Assembly (NCBI RefSeq): GCF_916715725.1
Contig: NZ_CAKAPD010000010.1
Location: 12,319 to 76,318 of the forward strand
Length of the DNA stretch: 64,000 nucleotides
Source of the DNA: an uncultured Rothia sp.
GTDB taxonomy: Bacteria > Actinomycetota > Actinomycetes > Actinomycetales > Micrococcaceae
Direction of reading: 5' to 3'
A model generated the notes under the pieces. The model was not told the DNA's origin. It saw nothing but the letters and a program-made list of their open reading frames with translations, and did not search any database. This document shows positions 29,350 to 38,343 of the stretch, piece after piece. The translations under genes and the position numbers were made by a program. Each line of letters begins with the position of its first letter. Position 1 is the stretch's first letter.

Positions 29350-30252
29350 TTAGCTCTGCTGCGCCAGGTAGTTCAACAGCGTGGCGGTCAGCTCCGGGTC
29401 ATGCGCCAGCGCCGTGCCGTTCAGGTGGGTCACCGGCGCAATCAGACGCACCGACGAGGCCAGCCACACGCCGTCCGACTCGAACAAATCCTGCGGGTAG
29501 AGCGGCCCGAAGCCCAGTTCCCAACCTGCCTGGCGTGCCGCCTCGAACACCGCGCCCTGCGTGGTACCGGGGAGGATGCCGTGGCTCGGCTCGGGCGTGT
29601 ACAGCACCTTCTTGCCGTCCTCAATCTTGGCGACCAGCACCGAGGAAGTGGCGCCCTCCAGCACGCGACGCTCGTCGGTGATGAAGATGGCGTCGTCCGC
29701 GCCGCGCTCCTGCACGTACCGCAGGACCGCCATGTTCACCGCGTAGGAGAGGGTCTTCGCACCCGCCAACAGCCACGGGTAGGCGCTGTTATCCATCGGC
29801 TCGTGGCCACGCGGCAGCAGCATCGCCTTCACGCCCTCGGTACGGCGCTTCACGATGGAGGCGGGCACCGGCGACGCCATAATCAGCGTGTACGGGCCCG
29901 GCTGCATGGAGGTCACCGCCTGGGTGGGGCCGCGCGAAATAATAATCTTCACGATGTGCTCTTCACCCAGCGCAGTCTCGGCACCGGCGGTCGCCTCACG
30001 CATGAGGCGCTCCACCGCCGAACGCAGAATCTCGGGTTCCGGGTCGGGCAGATCCAGCATACGCGCCGAGGATTCGAGGCGGGATAGGTGCATGCCGAGC
30101 TTACGCACGCGACGATTGACGGACAGCATAGTCTCGAAGACGCCGTCGCCGCGGGTGAAGCCCTGATCATCAACGCTGATGAGGGGCACGGACGGGTCAA
30201 CGAAGATGCCCTGCGGGTTCTGCTCGTTCAGAAGAATAACGGTACTAGACAT
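29350..30252 (-). CDS. pabC: Class IV PLP aminotransferase, aminodeoxychorismate lyase-like
   Basis: 300 aa. Fold type IV PLP enzyme: DDQGFTRGDGVFETM near the start, catalytic Lys in AGAKTLSYAVN (near 168), cofactor-contacting LEGATSSVLV (near 200) and HGILPGTTQGAV (near 227). Aminodeoxychorismate lyase makes p-aminobenzoate for folate; branched-chain or D-amino-acid aminotransferases share this fold, so the symbol is tentative. Monocistronic, bracketed by copies A and B of the dispersed element. Confidence 0.8.
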   Translation of the reverse strand: MSSTVILLNEQNPQGIFVDPSVPLISVDDQGFTRGDGVFETMLSVNRRVRKLGMHLSRLESSARMLDLPDPEPEILRSAVERLMREATAGAETALGEEHIVKIIISRGPTQAVTSMQPGPYTLIMASPVPASIVKRRTEGVKAMLLPRGHEPMDNSAYPWLLAGAKTLSYAVNMAVLRYVQERGADDAIFITDERRVLEGATSSVLVAKIEDGKKVLYTPEPSHGILPGTTQGAVFEAARQAGWELGFGPLYPQDLFESDGVWLASSVRLIAPVTHLNGTALAHDPELTATLLNYLAQQS

Positions 30253-30280
30253 AGTCTTATTGTACGTTCGCAGCCGAACC

Positions 30281-30387
30281 GTAGGCAGGAGGTGCCGTAC
30301 CTTCCTGAAGCGACATCAGGGTGCCCGAAGCGAAGCGAGGGCGGGTGCCCTTGTAGGAGCGAAGGAAGAGTGCGAGCACCTCCCTAC
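30281..30387 (+). repeat. Dispersed structured element, copy B
   Basis: Core GCGACATCAGGG, GCCC-GAAGCGAAGCGA-GGGC and TGTAGGAGCGA, with arms GTAGG.AGGAGGTGC and GCACCTCC.CTAC. Just upstream of the pabC-like gene and past the ykoC stop. A partial tail (TGTAGGAACGAGG) recurs at 30441. Confidence 0.8.
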
Positions 30388-30495
30388 TCATGTCCCAAGT
30401 GGGGCTAGGCGCGGAGGAAATATGCGGCACCCCGCCTCCCTCTGTAGGAACGAGGACGAATACCGTCTCCCCAGCAGAACCAGAAACGGAACGGT

Positions 30496-31293
30496 CTAGC
30501 CCCAGAGGAACTGGATCGTACCCGCCGCAATAGACGCACCGTAAGCAACAGCGATAATGACGGCGGCGGCAATGCTCACGTGCACATCACGCGGCGAATA
30601 GGACGGCACACGAGCCCAGGTGCGTTCGCCTGCACCGAAGCCGCGCGCCTCCATGGTGATGGCGAGGCGGGAGCCGCGGCGGATAGCCTGCACGAGCAGG
30701 GCGAAGCTTTGCCCGCCGAAGGTTTGTGCGCGTCCGGCGAGGGATTGTCCTGCACCGAGTCCGCGGGCGCGTCGTGCCTGGCCGAGGGCGTTCCATTCGG
30801 CGAAGAGGATGCCGACGAGGCGCAGGGCGGCGACGGTGGCGAGCACGAACCGGGAGGGTAGTTTGAAGGTTTGTGCGAGGGAGTCGCCGAGGTCGGTCGG
30901 GTCGGTGGTGAGTACGAATGCGAGGGTGGGTAGGACCATGGCGAGGGAGCGAATCATCATGGCTGCGCCGACGGCGGCGGAGTCGGTGGTGATGGTGTTG
31001 AAGCCGAGGTCGAGGATGGTGGTGCCGCTTTTGGCGCTGAGCATGGCGACGGACCAGCCGGTGGTGATGACGGCGATGAGGATGGGCCAAAAGCGGGCGA
31101 GGACGTTGACGGGTCGGAATCCGACGAGGATGAATCCGAGCAGTTCGAGGGCGAAGAGGATTCCGGAGGTGAGGGGGTCGCGCACGATGAGTGCGGCGAT
31201 GATGAGGGTGAAGGAGACGATGAGTTTTACGCCGGCGTTGAGGTTGCTGAAGTAGCTGGTTCGGTCGATGGTGCCGAAGAAGTCGGTGTTCAT
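30496..31293 (-). CDS. ykoC: ECF transporter transmembrane protein (EcfT, YkoC-like)
   Basis: 265 aa, about 5-6 helices. The two cytoplasmic coupling motifs with Ala-Arg-Gly, ARRARGLGAGQ (near 178) and MEARGFGAGERT (near 213), mark EcfT proteins, which link the ATPases to the substrate-binding subunit. Its ATG overlaps the ATPase stop by 4 bp. Third gene of the TPP-riboswitch operon, so thiamine or HMP uptake is the inferred task. Confidence 0.9.
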   Translation of the reverse strand: MNTDFFGTIDRTSYFSNLNAGVKLIVSFTLIIAALIVRDPLTSGILFALELLGFILVGFRPVNVLARFWPILIAVITTGWSVAMLSAKSGTTILDLGFNTITTDSAAVGAAMMIRSLAMVLPTLAFVLTTDPTDLGDSLAQTFKLPSRFVLATVAALRLVGILFAEWNALGQARRARGLGAGQSLAGRAQTFGGQSFALLVQAIRRGSRLAITMEARGFGAGERTWARVPSYSPRDVHVSIAAAVIIAVAYGASIAAGTIQFLWG

Positions 31294-32915
31294 GCGTTCT
31301 CCTTTCCGGGGGTTGCGATGGCTTCGAGGGTGATGTGGTTGCCGCCGAGTGCGGCGGTGTAGTCTTCGTCGTGGGTGATGGAGATGACGGCGGTGCCGCC
31401 TGCGAGGAGTTCGCGGATGAGGTCGACGAGTTCTGCCCAGGTTCGTGCATCTTGGCCGAAGGTGGGTTCGTCGAGGATGAGGATTTTGGGTGCGGTGGCG
31501 AGTGCGGAGGCTACGGAGAGTCGTCGTTTTTCGCCGCCGGAGAGGGTGAAGGGGTTGGCGTCGAGTAGGTGGGTGAGGCGTAGGTGGGTTGCGAGTTCGT
31601 TGGTGCGGGCGGCGAGCTCGTCTTCGTTGAGGGGTTTGCGGGTGAGTGCGGCGAGTCGGCGGGGGCCGAGTTCGAGTTCTTCGCGTACGGTTCCGCGGAT
31701 GAATTGGTATTCGGGTTCTTGGAAGACGTAGCCGATGCGGCTGAGCATTTGGGCGGGGGTCCAGGTGGGCACGTCCCAGTGGGCGCGCTCGCCGCCGCGT
31801 TCGCCGCCGTGGTTACCGTCGTAATTACGGAGCGCGTCGGTGGCAGTGAGGGTGCCGTTGGGTGCGGTGAGAAGCCCTGCGAGGGTGAGGGCTAGGGTTG
31901 ATTTGCCGGCGCCGTTGGGTCCGAGCACGCTGAGGTGTTCGCCGGCGTGCAGGGTGAGGTTGATGCCGTCGCGCAGTACGGGCAGGTCGGTGGGTGCGGG
32001 TGCGGGGGTGTCGCCGAGGCGTTTGATGGTGCGTCGGCGTGCGCGTCGTTGTTTGGGGGTGGGTTGTGCGCGGGTGATGCTGAGGTTTTCGGCGCGAAGT
32101 AGCGCCTCGCCGTGCTCGCCGCCCTGGTTATCGCTGTCGCTCTGCGGCGCACGCGGCACGTAGTTGGGTACCCACACGCCCGCGTCGATGAGTTCTTGGC
32201 GGGCTTCGGTGAGTACGGTGTCGGGTGCGCCGTCGTGGGTGATGGTGCCGCCTTCGCCGAGCACGATAATGCGGTCCATGTGCGGCGCCCAGATGCTCAC
32301 GCGGTGTTCCACGACGAGCAGGGTCGCGCCGGTGGCTTGCGCGGCGGTGAGGATGCTGTCGCGTACTTCCTGCACGCCGGAGGGGTCGAGGTTGGCGGTG
32401 GGTTCGTCGAGGATCATGGCGCCGGGGTGCATCGAGAGGATGCCCGCCAGGCCGAGGCGCTGCTTCTGTCCGCCGGACAGCGCGCTACTGGGGTGGTCGA
32501 GGGGTAGGTGGTTGAGCCCTACTGCGGTGAGGGCTTCGGTGACGCGGCCCCAGATTTCTTCGCGGGGTACGCGCAGGTTTTCGGGGCCGAAGGCTACGTC
32601 GTTGCCGACGGTTGCCATGACGATGGAGGATTCGGGGTCCTGCTGCATCATGCCTGCGGTGCCGCGCGCTTCGGCGGGGGCTTGCCCGTTGATGGTGATG
32701 GTGCCGCCGGCGGATTCGCCGTCGTCATCGTGGAGCACACCGGCGATGGCGTGCAGGAGCGTCGATTTGCCGGCGCCGGAGGTGCCCAGTAGCAGGACTT
32801 TTTCACCGGGGTTGATGGTGAGGTTGAGTCCGCTGATGACGGGTTCTGGGCGTCCGGGGTGGTGCCAGCTGAAGTTGTTGAGCTCGATGCGCGCCCCGCG
32901 CGGTGTTGCTTCCAT
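31290..32915 (-). CDS. ykoD: ECF transporter fused ATPases (YkoD-like)
   Basis: 541 aa with two ABC domains in one chain. Domain 1: Walker A LGTSGAGKSTLL (near 38), signature ALSGGQKQRLGLAG, Walker B AMILDEPTANLD. Domain 2: LGPNGAGKSTLALTL (near 330), TLSGGEKRRLSVASALA, KILILDEPTFGQD. Such a fused pair replaces EcfA1 and EcfA2. Energises import through YkoE/YkoC. A basic RRARRRTIKRLGD linker separates the halves. Confidence 0.93.
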   Translation of the reverse strand: MEATPRGARIELNNFSWHHPGRPEPVISGLNLTINPGEKVLLLGTSGAGKSTLLHAIAGVLHDDDGESAGGTITINGQAPAEARGTAGMMQQDPESSIVMATVGNDVAFGPENLRVPREEIWGRVTEALTAVGLNHLPLDHPSSALSGGQKQRLGLAGILSMHPGAMILDEPTANLDPSGVQEVRDSILTAAQATGATLLVVEHRVSIWAPHMDRIIVLGEGGTITHDGAPDTVLTEARQELIDAGVWVPNYVPRAPQSDSDNQGGEHGEALLRAENLSITRAQPTPKQRRARRRTIKRLGDTPAPAPTDLPVLRDGINLTLHAGEHLSVLGPNGAGKSTLALTLAGLLTAPNGTLTATDALRNYDGNHGGERGGERAHWDVPTWTPAQMLSRIGYVFQEPEYQFIRGTVREELELGPRRLAALTRKPLNEDELAARTNELATHLRLTHLLDANPFTLSGGEKRRLSVASALATAPKILILDEPTFGQDARTWAELVDLIRELLAGGTAVISITHDEDYTAALGGNHITLEAIATPGKENA

Positions 32916-32978
32916 GATGGTTCCTTAGCCTTTTGTGTGGCTGCTGTTGCGTGCCGAGTGGTGACTAGTTGCTGGTGG

Positions 32979-33611
32979 TTAGCGGCGGGTCTTGCCGGAT
33001 GCCAGCGAGGAGAGCACACCGGTCTTGGCGAGGTTCTGCACGAGAATCCACGCCAGGAAGCCTGCGATGACTGCACCGGAGATGACGGAGCATGCTACGT
33101 AGATGATTGCCTTGACCGGTTCCATGTCGGGGTAGTAGATGAAGATTTCGTTACCGCCCATGAACAGGCCGCAGAGTGCACCGGCGAAGATGGCGACGGT
33201 TGCGTTCCAGCGGCGGTAGCCGAAGATTGCGAAGGCAACTTCTGCGCCGATGCCCTGGATGAGGCCTGCGAGCAGGATTTCGCCGCTCCACGCGCCGCCG
33301 GTGAAGAGTACGGAGATGAATGCTGCGACGATTTCGCAGAAGAGTGCCGCACCGGGCTTGCGGATGAGCAGGCCGCCGAGGGTGCCGCCGAGCAGCCATG
33401 CGCCGCCGATGATGGGGCGGAATTCGGGTGCTGCTACGAGTGCGGTTTTGGTGGCGGGGGAAACTGCGATGTCCCAGATCCAGAAGATGACGGCGCAGGC
33501 TACTGCGATAACTGCGGCGATGACGATTTCGTTGACTCGCCAGCGCAGGTTCGGCTTCTTCGCTTCTGCCTGGGTGGATGCCTGGGAGGCGGGGGTTGCG
33601 TTCTGTGACAT
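32979..33611 (-). CDS. ykoE: Thiamine/HMP ECF transporter S component (YkoE)
   Basis: 210 aa from the ATG at 33611 (MSQNATPAS), with GGAAGG 7 nt upstream; the frame runs to 33878 through the riboswitch and is not coding there. Six helices: VNEIVIAAVIAVACAVIFWI, WLLGGTLGGLLIRKPGAALF, VEIVAAF-like helix 3, IQGIGAEVAFAIFGYRRW. YkoE binds the thiamine precursor hydroxymethylpyrimidine or thiamine. Start of a ykoE-ykoD-ykoC operon under a TPP riboswitch, which supports the substrate. Confidence 0.93.
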   Translation of the reverse strand: MSQNATPASQASTQAEAKKPNLRWRVNEIVIAAVIAVACAVIFWIWDIAVSPATKTALVAAPEFRPIIGGAWLLGGTLGGLLIRKPGAALFCEIVAAFISVLFTGGAWSGEILLAGLIQGIGAEVAFAIFGYRRWNATVAIFAGALCGLFMGGNEIFIYYPDMEPVKAIIYVACSVISGAVIAGFLAWILVQNLAKTGVLSSLASGKTRR

Positions 33612-33617
33612 TGTGGT

Positions 33618-33635
33618 CCTTCCGTCGTTGGAAGG
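33618..33635 (-). promoter_or_regulatory. Hairpin masking ykoE ribosome site
   Basis: CCTTCC-AACGAC-GGAAGG in the leader; the right arm is the ykoE Shine-Dalgarno. Next to it, 33636-33671 forms a second stem (AATGCCCTCG / CGAGGACATT). Together they are a plausible expression platform acting on translation start. Confidence 0.6.
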
Positions 33636-33679
33636 GGAATGTCCTCGCCCTCTGATTGGACGAGGGCATTGAGAAGAAA

Positions 33680-33770
33680 TTCGACTCCCTACGCCGGTAC
33701 TAACCGGATCAGGTTCGAGGGTCTGCTTAGCACTCTCAGCGCCTCGGTGGCGCTCCCCTGTCGTTTGGGG
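33680..33770 (-). promoter_or_regulatory. TPP riboswitch (THI element)
   Basis: Minus strand carries AGGGGAGC, GCGCTGAGAGTGC and GAACCTGATCCGGTTAGTAC followed by GGCGTAGGGAG, the invariant pieces of the thiamine pyrophosphate aptamer. It precedes ykoE-D-C, so import is shut when TPP is high. Confidence 0.95.
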
Positions 33771-34036
33771 TTCCTTGTCCGTACCGTTGTGGTGCGGGCG
33801 GGAACCCAGGTTCGATTGTAGGCGTGTCTGGCTGTTCATGCCAATTTGCCGCTTTTTGTTCCCTTCTTTTGCCCGCATTACAGAATTGCACGGTGTACAA
33901 TTTTGGGACGGAGCGGCTCCAAGGCGGCACGAACGCCTTAAACCCTATACGCTAGGGAGTGGCGCTCTTTTCTCACCCCAACCCCGAAGGGGTTCACGGG
34001 CAGGACGCCGCATCGTATACAGCTAAGGAGATACAC

Positions 34037-34270
34037 ATGAACCCCGTCGCTAAGCTTGCTATTGCGGGTATCAACATGGGCGCTGCTGCCCTGGTTGGTA
34101 AGGGCCTGGGCGCAGCCTGGACCAAGGCTACCGGTAACCAGCCTCCCGCCATTTCCCACGAGTCTGAAGACACCCTGCGTCAGGTCATCCTCTGGACCGT
34201 TCTGACCTCCGTCGTGGGTGCTGTGGTGAGCTTCGGTATTGCTCGCCTGCAGCGTCGTTTCTTCAACTAA
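34037..34270 (+). CDS. DUF4235 small membrane protein
   Basis: 77 aa from the ATG at 34037, with AAGGAG 7 nt upstream. Two helices: one near 5-25 (Ala/Gly-rich) and one near 50-70 (ILWTVLTSVVGAVVSFGIAR), between them a short loop with ATGNQPP. Matches the actinobacterial DUF4235 pattern; no function known. Confidence 0.85.
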   Translation: MNPVAKLAIAGINMGAAALVGKGLGAAWTKATGNQPPAISHESEDTLRQVILWTVLTSVVGAVVSFGIARLQRRFFN

Positions 34271-34304
34271 GACTTTGCGCCTTCCGCGCGAAAGTTCATG
34301 AACT

Positions 34305-34339
34305 AGGCGGTACGTATCTTCGCTCGGTACGTACCGCCT
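34305..34339. terminator. Hairpin after DUF4235 gene, TTCGCTC loop
   Basis: AGGCGGTACGTATC / GGTACGTACCGCCT, loop TTCGCTC. Same loop style as 29300-29341; likely a core-less member of the dispersed element family used as a terminator. Confidence 0.75.
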
Positions 34340-34429
34340 GGTGTTCCCTCTTCAGCACGCCCGCTTACTTCAGCCGGTTTCATGCCGCCGCTACGCTGAA
34401 GCGCCACCTCGGCACCTGAAAGCACAACT

Positions 34430-35866
34430 ATGACTATTTCTTCTCCCCGCCCTAAGACGAAGGCTCAGCGTAGGGTCGTTGACCACGCGAATAGCCGCCG
34501 TTCAATCGCGTCCTGGGTCATGTGGGATGTTGGTTCGTCGAGCTTCGACTCGATTATGACGACCTTCATCTTCACCGTGTACCTGACCAGCAGCTACTTC
34601 GGCACTCCCGAAGAGACCTCCTCGGCGCTGTCTTTGGGTCTGACTATTGCCGGTTTCCTGATTGCTATCCTGGCGCCGGTCACCGGTCAGCGTAACGACA
34701 AGTCCGGCCGCGGTATCTTCTGGCTCGGCGTGAACACGCTACTGCTGGTCGGTTCGATGGCGGCGTGTTTCTTTGTGGCTCCCACCCCGCAGTACCTGTG
34801 GCTGGGTGTCACCCTGATTTCTGCGGCGAGCGTGTTCAGCGAGTTCGCGTACGTGAACTATAACGCCGTGCTGCCGCGCATCTCCCACCCGGAGAATATC
34901 GGCAAGATTTCGGGTGCCGGATGGGCTGCCGGCTACATTGGCGGCATCCTGGCGCTGGCTGTGGTGCTGTGGGGTTTTGTGCTTACCCCCGAGGTACTCG
35001 GCCTGACCACCGAGAACGCCCTGAATATCCGTGCGGTCGCGCTGTTCGCCGCCGCATGGTGCCTCTTCTTCTGCGTGCCACTGCTGGTGCGTATGCGCAC
35101 CCGCGAGCGCTTCCTGCCGGAGGTGCTGCCCACCCGCGAGCTGCGTTTCCTGGAGCTGGGTCTGGAGCGTTTCTCCCCGGCCCGTCAGGGCGGTCTGCTC
35201 GCCTCCTACAAGGCGCTGTGGCGCACCATTAAGCGGCTGAAGATGACGTCCCCGCAGACCCTGTGGTTCCTGATTGCTTCGGCGGTGTTCCGTGATGGTC
35301 TGTCCGGTATTTTTACGTTCGGCGGTATTCTCGCGGCGGGCACGTTCGGTTTCAGCACTTCCGATGTGATTCTGTTCGGTATTGCCGGTAGCGCTGTCGC
35401 GGCGGTTGGCGCGATCCTGGGCGGCTACCTGGATGATTACCTGGGCCCGAAGGCGATTATTGTTATCTCGCTGGTCGGCATTATTTTGGCGGCTACCCCG
35501 CTGTTGTTCTTCCCTCAGCCTGGTGTGTTCTGGGTATGCGCCCTGCTGCTGTGCCTGTTCGTTGGCCCGGCGCAGTCGGCGTCCCGCACCTTCCTGGCTC
35601 GCCTGGCTGAGCCCGGCACTGAGGGTGAGCTGTTCGGCCTGTACTCGACCACCGGTCGTGCCACGAGCTTCCTGGCGCCGATGCTGTTCGGTCTGTGTGT
35701 GAGCATCATGGGCGCGCAGATTTGGGGTGTGCTCGGTATTCTGATCGTTGTGGTGGCGGGTCTGCTCCTGCTGCTGCCGGTGAAGGCGCCCGGTGCGCTG
35801 CGTGTGCGTGCGGCTCGCCGCGAGCAGAAGCGTGAACAGAAGCGCCGCGACAAGGCTGCCCGGTAA
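34430..35866 (+). CDS. UMF1-family MFS transporter
   Basis: 478 aa, 12 helices. The N-terminus (SIASWVMWDVGSSSFDSIMT) and VNYNAVLPRISHPENIGKISG are typical of the UMF1/Atg22-like group of major facilitators; a family-typical AxFRDG-like step is seen in FRDGLSGIFTFGG. Substrate unknown. A strongly basic tail (RRDKAAR) ends the protein. The start lacks a strong ribosome site (GAAAGC). Confidence 0.88.
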   Translation: MTISSPRPKTKAQRRVVDHANSRRSIASWVMWDVGSSSFDSIMTTFIFTVYLTSSYFGTPEETSSALSLGLTIAGFLIAILAPVTGQRNDKSGRGIFWLGVNTLLLVGSMAACFFVAPTPQYLWLGVTLISAASVFSEFAYVNYNAVLPRISHPENIGKISGAGWAAGYIGGILALAVVLWGFVLTPEVLGLTTENALNIRAVALFAAAWCLFFCVPLLVRMRTRERFLPEVLPTRELRFLELGLERFSPARQGGLLASYKALWRTIKRLKMTSPQTLWFLIASAVFRDGLSGIFTFGGILAAGTFGFSTSDVILFGIAGSAVAAVGAILGGYLDDYLGPKAIIVISLVGIILAATPLLFFPQPGVFWVCALLLCLFVGPAQSASRTFLARLAEPGTEGELFGLYSTTGRATSFLAPMLFGLCVSIMGAQIWGVLGILIVVVAGLLLLLPVKAPGALRVRAARREQKREQKRRDKAAR

Positions 35867-35922
35867 GGCGTCGCGGGGCTAAGCGTCCTGCAAACCCCGC
35901 AAACGCAACCCCACAAACGTAA

Positions 35923-35966
35923 AAGGAGGGGCGGGTAGAAAATCATCTTCTACCCGCCCCTCCCTT
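35923..35966. terminator. Bidirectional terminator
   Basis: 18-bp stem AAGGAGGGGCGGGTAGAA / TTCTACCCGCCCCTCCCTT with a 7-nt loop between convergent genes. Confidence 0.85.
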
Positions 35967-36012
35967 GTGCTTAAGCAGTGCCTATCAAGCGGAGCTCAGA
36001 GAGCCGCAGTGG

Positions 36013-37347
36013 CTAGTCCTCCACCACGTCATCCTCATCGTCAGAGGCAGCGTCCTCAGAGGAATCCAGCGCAATCTGCTGCTCCTCCTCATCCAAAACC
36101 TCATCGCTAGTCAGCTGAGCCCAGGTCGCGTCATCAATCAGCGGATCATCAATTACACGAACCCACAGCATCGAACCAGCCGCCAGGGCGCTCAGGTTCT
36201 CGTCATACGCCTCCGGCGGCAGACCCTCAAAGATCTCAGCCAAACGCGCAAACAGGTCATCGTACGAAATGTCGCCCTCAGCCTGCAGCCAGCACTCAGC
36301 CGCAAAATCAGACAGCTCATTCAGCTCAGTGTCACACAGCAGCAAGAACGGGCCGTCCTCACCCACACGCACACCCGAAGTACCCGGCATACGAGAAACC
36401 GCAATCGTACCGTTCAAGAACACACCCGGCAGGTGATCCTCAGCCGTGTACTTCTCCAGCTTCTCAACCTCATCAGTATTCGGCAGCTCACCACCATTCA
36501 GCAGATCCTGAACCAGCGGCAGAGTATCCTCAATCTCCGAGTACACCAGGCGCCACACGCCACCGCAACGCTCCACCAGCTTAGCCAGCGACACAACACC
36601 CTCAGGGTGACGCGCCAGACCCGAGCTCTGCTCACTCAAGAACACCAGAGCCTCATGCAGCGGAACACGCTCAAAATACGGCTCAGAAGCCGACTCATCA
36701 CGAGAAATGAACACAATACGCGACAGCTCATAGCTGAGGTCATCACGATCAACCACGTTCAAACCCAAATCCACCGGGTTCTGCTGATCCTTCGGCGCAT
36801 TCGGGTCAACAATCACAGACAGCGGCTTCGGATACGGCGACACAACACCCTCATCCGAAATAATCGCAGTCTCATCCGTCAGGTACGCAAACTTCGAACC
36901 CAAGAAACGCGACGCCGTCGTCTTACCGCTACCAGAAACACCCACCAGCGCCACAGCACGCTTCGACTCAGGGTCACCGATAACAGCCGCATGCAGCATC
37001 ACACCGCGACCAACCAGCTGCTCAATCATCGCCAACGTAATACGGCTCGTCAGATCCTGCATACCCGAATCATCATCAGCCACACGCAGCGTCGAAACCT
37101 TATCAAACGAACCCATCAACGGATTCGCCAAATCCATCACCGACTCATCAGTCGGCGCATGAACCAGCATCACCTGATCAAAACGAGACAACGAAGCATA
37201 CGCCTCATCAGGAGTATCAAAAAACTCCGGAGCAAGAGGCTCCCACGCCTTCTTAAAACGCTCCACAAAAGAGTCCGACATATCAATCAGATACAAAGAA
37301 ACTTCCGCGCCAGCAACACGCAGAACAACAGGCTTCAGATTCATCAA
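36013..37347 (-). CDS. HprK-like P-loop protein of unknown function
   Basis: 444 aa; AAGGA before the ATG. A P-loop ALVGVSGSGKTTASRFLGS (near 133-151) followed by AYLTDETAIISDEG and VSPYPKPLSV, a pattern shared with HPr-kinase-type ATPases (nucleotide loop then acidic DE pair and YPKPL). The N-terminal ~110 residues look like a substrate or partner domain, and the C-terminus is very acidic (SSEDAASDDEDDVVED). The dcd gene lies upstream in the same direction 129 bp away. A protein kinase role on a carrier protein is possible but unproven. Confidence 0.78.
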   Translation of the reverse strand: MMNLKPVVLRVAGAEVSLYLIDMSDSFVERFKKAWEPLAPEFFDTPDEAYASLSRFDQVMLVHAPTDESVMDLANPLMGSFDKVSTLRVADDDSGMQDLTSRITLAMIEQLVGRGVMLHAAVIGDPESKRAVALVGVSGSGKTTASRFLGSKFAYLTDETAIISDEGVVSPYPKPLSVIVDPNAPKDQQNPVDLGLNVVDRDDLSYELSRIVFISRDESASEPYFERVPLHEALVFLSEQSSGLARHPEGVVSLAKLVERCGGVWRLVYSEIEDTLPLVQDLLNGGELPNTDEVEKLEKYTAEDHLPGVFLNGTIAVSRMPGTSGVRVGEDGPFLLLCDTELNELSDFAAECWLQAEGDISYDDLFARLAEIFEGLPPEAYDENLSALAAGSMLWVRVIDDPLIDDATWAQLTSDEVLDEEEQQIALDSSEDAASDDEDDVVED

Positions 37348-37475
37348 AAATCCTTAGAGAGTGAGAGATAAAAACCCGCACGCGAGTGAACGCACGAGCA
37401 CAACAGACGGAAAAACCGCCCAACGCGGGCGCACAAACACACAGCCTGCACACCCGCACCCCAAAGCGGGAAAGA

Positions 37476-38075
37476 CTAAGACTCCACAGAACCATCCGTC
37501 GGAATCATCGTCTGATGAAAATTCAAATAACTACGCGAAGCAGTCGGGCCACGCTGACCCTGGTAACGGTTACCATACGCACCAGAACCATACGGATGCT
37601 CAGTCGGGCTACTCAAACGGAAGAAACACAACTGACCAACCTTAGAACCCGGCCACAACATAATCGGCAAAGTCGCCACATTCGACAACTCAAGCGTCAC
37701 ATGCCCAGAAAAACCAGGATCAATAAAACCAGCCGTAGAGTGAGTCAACAAACCCAGTCGGCCCAACGATGACTTACCCTCCAAACGGGCAGCCACATCA
37801 TCAGGCAGAGTCACCTTCTCATACGTAGAACCCAACACAAACTCACCCGGATGCAGAATAAACGGCTCATCAGGAGCCACCTCAACCAGGCGCGTCAAAT
37901 CCTCCTGCGGCTGAGCAGGATCAATATGCGGGTACTTGTGGTTATCGAACAGACGGAAGAAACGATCAATCCTCACGTCCACACTTGCAGGCTGAATCAT
38001 CGACTCATCGAACGGTTCAAGAACGATGCGCCCATCAGCAATCTCTTGACGAATATCGCGATCTGAAATAAGCAC
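37476..38075 (-). CDS. dcd: dCTP deaminase
   Basis: 199 aa from a GTG at 38075 (VLISDRDIRQEIADG). Signatures: VDVRIDRFFRLF, HPGEFVLGSTYE, RLEGKSSLGRLGLLTHSTAG and ITLELSN-like VTLELSNVATLPI. Converts dCTP to dUTP, or directly to dUMP in actinobacterial bifunctional versions. The upstream continuation to 38132 is not supported, and no clear ribosome site precedes the GTG. Confidence 0.93.
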   Translation of the reverse strand: MLISDRDIRQEIADGRIVLEPFDESMIQPASVDVRIDRFFRLFDNHKYPHIDPAQPQEDLTRLVEVAPDEPFILHPGEFVLGSTYEKVTLPDDVAARLEGKSSLGRLGLLTHSTAGFIDPGFSGHVTLELSNVATLPIMLWPGSKVGQLCFFRLSSPTEHPYGSGAYGNRYQGQRGPTASRSYLNFHQTMIPTDGSVES

Positions 38076-38227
38076 GCTTAAAGGATACCTGGCAAACACC
38101 ACCCATGTGCAGGCATCCACCAGCCCCAGCACACAGTCCTACATCACATTTCAACCCCGACGCCGGCGCACAAACAGCCGTAACACATTTCACCCCCGGC
38201 AAGCAGGCGCGATACACTGAAAAAGAT

Positions 38228-38301
38228 GCGGCTGTAGCTCAATGGTAGAGCGCACGCTTCCCAAGCCTGATACGCGGGTTCGATTCCCGTCAGCCGCTCC
38301 A
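38228..38301 (+). tRNA. tRNA-Gly (anticodon CCC)
   Basis: 74 nt including encoded CCA. Acceptor GCGGCTG/CAGCCGC, D arm GCTC/GAGC, anticodon loop TTCCCAA, T arm CGGGTTCGATTCCCG. The anticodon stem reads CACGC/GCCTG, with an unusual C-C mismatch at its middle pair (29-41). Confidence 0.95.
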
Positions 38302-38303
38302 CA

Positions 38304-38331
38304 AGCCCCGGACTTCGTCGCGGGGCTTTTT
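38304..38331 (+). terminator. tRNA-Gly terminator
   Basis: AGCCCCG / CGGGGCT stem with T-run, 3 nt after the tRNA. Confidence 0.85.
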
Positions 38332-38343
38332 CCGCGCCTGAAG

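Noticed and set aside
33612..33878. N-terminal extension of YkoE through the leader
   Set aside because: The frame reads across the TPP aptamer and both leader stems; the ribosome site supports 33611.
35965..37371. 468-aa forward frame rich in Arg/Gln/Thr
   Set aside because: Antisense shadow of the HprK-like gene, which has motifs and a ribosome site.
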